Positions 63,969 through 64,000 of a stretch of DNA of 64,000 nucleotides are shown here, piece by piece. Origin of the DNA: an uncultured Flavobacteriaceae bacterium (GTDB lineage: Bacteria; Bacteroidota; Bacteroidia; Flavobacteriales; Flavobacteriaceae); contig CANKZG010000003.1 of assembly GCA_947488435.1 (NCBI GenBank), positions 147,882 through 211,881 on the forward strand, given 5' to 3'. Under the pieces are notes generated by a model that did no database searches, was not told where the DNA came from, and was given only the letters and a program-made list of their open reading frames with translations. The translations under genes and the position numbers were made by a program. Position 1 is the stretch's first letter. Every line of letters starts with the position of its first letter.

Positions 63969-64000
63969 GGCGGCGGCCTACTCTCCCACCTGGTCTGGCA
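63969..64000 (-). rRNA. rrf: 5S rRNA, 3' end only (5' part outside window)
   Basis: On the minus strand the last bases contain GGTGGGAGAGTAGG then CCGCCGCC, the conserved 3' end of flavobacterial 5S rRNA. The gene runs off the right edge, so only about 32 nt are visible. The rest of the operon (23S, 16S) should lie to the right, read leftwards. The exact 3' base is approximate. Confidence 0.85.

Noticed and set aside
1..64000. Search for CRISPR arrays, IS elements, phage genes, tRNAs and riboswitches
   Set aside because: No regular direct repeats, transposase or integrase motifs, cloverleaf-like sequences or known riboswitch cores were seen in the intergenic gaps.

Overview
The window is a gene-dense, AT-rich chromosomal segment of a member of the Bacteroidota, most likely family Flavobacteriaceae. 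The evidence is lineage-typical content and order (DUF5683-dapB-lepB-WbqC; recF-DUF721; nrnA-gldI; spoT-fur-purA-OstA; tandem DUF368 genes-aroE-DUF349; rny-6S RNA-zapA), promoter-like TAnnTTTG boxes in many gene starts, almost no Shine-Dalgarno signals, and a gliding-motility lipoprotein gene (gldI). The genus cannot be fixed from the sequence. Nearly all genes look like core chromosomal genes. I see no phage, transposon, integron, CRISPR array or tRNA, and no gene-free stretch above 300 bases.

Layout. 1-4 kb: end of a DUF5683 gene, dapB (lysine/diaminopimelate synthesis), a large signal peptidase I, WbqC-like and DUF6122 genes. 4-10.3 kb, minus strand: an endonuclease/exonuclease/phosphatase protein, two rhomboid proteases, mutL, a small membrane protein, ribH and a YfgM-like TPR protein. 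10.5-12.3 kb: recF, a small lipoprotein and a DciA-like DUF721 gene. 12.3-18.3 kb: ndk and a PhoD-like phosphatase (minus), then nrnA, gldI and a cyclophilin-FKBP fusion (plus), then pepD (minus). 18.4-26.9 kb: a DUF3810 protein with an HExxH motif, two amidohydrolase-like secreted proteins, a DUF6503 lipoprotein, a TrmH-family methyltransferase and an M48 protease.

27-41.7 kb, all plus: spoT, a Fur-family regulator, purA, an OstA-like protein, a class III aminotransferase, a TPR protein, two DUF368 (PopT-type) membrane proteins, aroE, a DUF349 protein and a thioredoxin-like/MsrA-like protein. 41.7-44.1 kb, minus: a coiled-coil gene, zapA, 6S RNA and rny. 44.3-49.1 kb: an M23 peptidase, a TonB-dependent receptor and a secreted protein. 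49.1-55 kb: cysteine desulfurase, small lipoprotein, Smr-domain protein, a run of small Cys-motif membrane proteins, rocD, and an ECF sigma factor with a membrane partner. 55.1-63.8 kb: rlmD, DUF6452/DUF6048, a THUMP methyltransferase, a ZIP transporter, DUF4268, a TrhA-type protein, a secreted amidohydrolase and an unrecognised membrane protein. The right edge holds the 3' end of a 5S rRNA gene and its terminator, so an rRNA operon read leftwards lies just outside.

The main points for a second look are: a set of TAnnTTTG boxes placed 4-6 nt before start codons, which implies leaderless mRNAs; a MutL whose endonuclease motif is degenerate; a possible self-regulated ECF promoter; a thioredoxin-like/MsrA-like fusion; an HExxH motif in DUF3810; an amidohydrolase pair with missing metal ligands; a cassette of small Cys-motif membrane proteins; and a Fur-family protein without its structural-zinc cysteines.
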